From positions 33,970,870-34,034,869 of the forward strand of contig VZSR01000520.1 in NCBI GenBank assembly GCA_013398615.1: DNA of 64,000 nt. Direction: 5' to 3'. The stretch is from Brachypodius melanocephalos (lineage: Eukaryota; Chordata; Aves; Passeriformes; Pycnonotidae). Below, in pieces: positions 61,801 through 64,000 of the stretch. Positions within the stretch are counted from its first letter, which is position 1; the number at the start of each line of letters is the position of its first letter. The notes under the pieces are model-generated. The model had not been told where the DNA came from, did no database searches, and saw only the letters and a list, made by a program, of their open reading frames with translations. The translations under genes were made by a program, and so were the position numbers.

Positions 61801-64000
61801 AAGCCATTTTGATAAGCTAGTGGAAGCCCTTAAGTCAGGCCCAAGGGTTATGAGATGCCAGAAGGAACTGACTGGCCCAGCATCCTGCAGCACTTTGCTC
61901 TGCAGGCAAGGCACTAACCAAAACAAACTAACCAAAAACACACCACACTGGGGCTAGTCTAACTCTCCTACCATCCAACTTCTTCCTCTATCAAGTGAGA
62001 CAATGCCACTAAGGCTGACAAATTCCTAAATTGCCTAGAAAATGGTGGAAAAATGCACCTCTATGTAACATTGTAAAATGTTACATTAAGCGGATGCACA
62101 TCTCTAACACATCTCTTGGTATTAGTGCCATTTGCTGCAAACCACGAGGAGTGGGCACTCAAAACGTGGCTGTTCCTGTCACGTGGTCTACATTAAAGAC
62201 AACAGATCAACAGCACCACAAACCATGACAGCAACTGGAACGGAAAAACCTATTATTGTGCATTGTTGTAACAGGATTTTAACACAAATAGCATTATCAG
62301 CAGTATTCCTAACACACATTCCTGTTTGCTAAATGTTTTCACAGAAAAGCAGTCTATTTTCAATTAGAAGAATTAGAACAAGCTAATGTGAAAACATTTA
62401 TAAACCTCCACATCATTTCTTATCAGAAGTTTCATTTGGGAAGTTAAATGGGGCAAATATTTGCTTATGCTTGGAGGTATTATGCCACAGCTCCAACTGT
62501 AGCACTGAAAGCAGTCATTGCAGTACCACCACGTGCTAATTTCATACCAGGAAGTGACACACAGCCATATGAAAAAAGTTCTTTAAAGTATGTCTGCAGA
62601 GAATCTCATTAACCTGGTACACATAAATCCATCAGCAACACAAGCTTGAAACACAGCACTTCCACTTTGAAGATTAACAAACATTTTTGTACGCAGAGCA
62701 TTCAGCCAGTACTTCAAGTCTGCAAAAATCAACATTGTCCTTCATGCATGATCAGCTTGGGATATACACTTGAGCAGGACACAGTCAAAGGAAACCATTC
62801 ATTTCCAACAGAATTATTTGAAAAATCATTTGTCTTGTTTTAAAAACTAAATGGGGAAACCAAACACTGCTGTCTGACTCTCACTACTAAATTTAACTCG
62901 TTTAACAGCTAGGTGCCCCAGCTGAGAACCAAACAACGCCAAGCTTTCTTAAAATCAGTCTTGCATGTTTTAGAGACCACCAGAAAACAAAGCTGGTTGT
63001 CCTATCGACTACATTCTTCCTAAGCCCAGGCCAGGCTCCCCTCCTCTGCCCTTGTGCCATGGCTACATTTGGCAAGCCTGAGCAAACCACATTTTATTCA
63101 GGGCTGGCATTCCCGGGGGCAGTTCATTTCTCAAGAGGATGAAGTTAAGGCACAGCCCTATTTTCACCTCTGGTCACAGAGCCAGCAGGCACCTGGCAGG
63201 CTGGAAAAGCAGTAGATGGCTGTCACATACCTCTCTGGTGACACAGCTGCCTTGCTGAAGATGAACCCACCACCTAAAAAACGTTCACACCACAACACAA
63301 AGCAGCTGGGATCTTCTCCACCCAAAGCTGCCAGACAGCATTTTGGGAAAACCCGAGGTATTACAACAGAAATTAGGGGCTGACTGAACTCCTACAGCCC
63401 ACCCACGACTCAAACAGCTAAAGCCTTACTTTTGCTCAGCAATCTCCACTCAACAGGTAGAGCTGGATTTCTTCACAGATCCACCTGTCATTTTTTGCCC
63501 TGAATTAAACTTAAAATCTGCTTTGCTGCAGGGCAGAAATGTATTTTTAGTAATGAATTATCCAAGAATCTGCCTTTCAAAATCTTCGCTGAAAGAAACA
63601 GCTTGATTTGCAGCAAAAGTACTGCATCGCACCTGGTGTTTAGATGCAAACTCACATGCCCCTGTTATTTCTGTTCCAGTAATCAGGCAAGAAGGATAAA
63701 AAAATTAAAGTGAAACAACAAGTAAGTGATGAGGCAGCTGTCCACATCAGGAGTCCAGCTCTTTTACCCTGCCACCCTCTACTCTCTACATGTGCGCACA
63801 TGCCTGCATCTCTGCTTTCAAGCAATCAACACCAACATGGCACAGCAAATCCAATTCCACATTTATCAAAGGCTTTCAGCAGGAAGAAATCTCCAGTCAA
63901 GCACTGAAGAACATCTTCAGGAACCAGGACTTTAAAAAAATAAATGTGTTTTTAAAAATTCTTGTTCATCAGCTCTCTTTTTCTGAAAGCTTTGTGTGGC
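58836..64000. other. CCDC88C intron (partial), upstream edge
   Basis: The gene continues upstream, but I found no segment encoding the start of the Hook domain here (nothing like LVTWVKTFGP or GIFLNQIMLQ on the minus strand). There is no CpG-rich promoter. It holds a short T/G run at 61256-61277 and a 16-bp direct repeat (GAACGAAAAGAGGCAA) at about 60038 and 60070. Otherwise AT-rich and unremarkable. Confidence 0.7.

Noticed and set aside
58836..64000. Search for the first Hook-domain exon and a promoter
   Set aside because: No matching coding segment, no CpG island and no suitable start codon were found.
1..64000. A previously undescribed biological system, CRISPR array, operon or second gene
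   Set aside because: The window is one ordinary avian gene with introns and old transposons; nothing supports a separate system.

Overview
This is vertebrate nuclear DNA, almost certainly from a bird. It is AT-rich and CpG-poor, genes are split by large introns, and two old CR1 LINE copies and a solo retroviral LTR of a type common in birds are present. A run of exactly 100 N marks a scaffold gap. I cannot name the species; the LTR type suggests a neoavian bird rather than chicken, which is inference only.

The window holds one recognisable gene, on the minus strand: CCDC88C (Daple), a Hook-domain and coiled-coil scaffold. Eleven consecutive internal coding exons run from 58835 down to 2715. 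Joined, they total 1,363 nt: one base that finishes an Ile codon, then 454 uninterrupted codons. They correspond to about residues 55-508 of human Daple as I recall it, which covers most of the Hook domain, a Pro/Ser-rich linker and the start of the long coiled coil. The start codon and first ~54 residues lie beyond 64000. The rest of the coiled coil, and the C-terminal G-protein-activating and Dishevelled-binding parts known in this family, lie before position 1. All splice phases agree.

Layout in gene order (high to low coordinate): upstream intron (58836-64000); Hook exon at 58.7 kb; a 30.2-kb intron with no recognised exon; two short Hook exons at 28.4 and 19.6 kb; a compact cluster of six exons between 14.3 and 19.7 kb if the 19.6-kb exon is counted first; a 6.3-kb intron with a GC rather than GT donor, carrying the LTR, a perfect hairpin and a 44-nt purine tract; then three coiled-coil exons at 7.8, 5.4 and 2.7 kb. 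CR1 copies sit at about 6.2-7.2 kb (same strand as the gene) and 27.4-28.35 kb (opposite strand).

I found no tRNA, rRNA, CRISPR array, operon or second protein gene, and nothing I would call a new biological system. The points most worth checking are the GC-AG intron, the hairpin, the LTR with its matching 5-bp target duplication, the CR1 tail close to a short exon, and the pair of short exons whose joint skipping keeps the reading frame.
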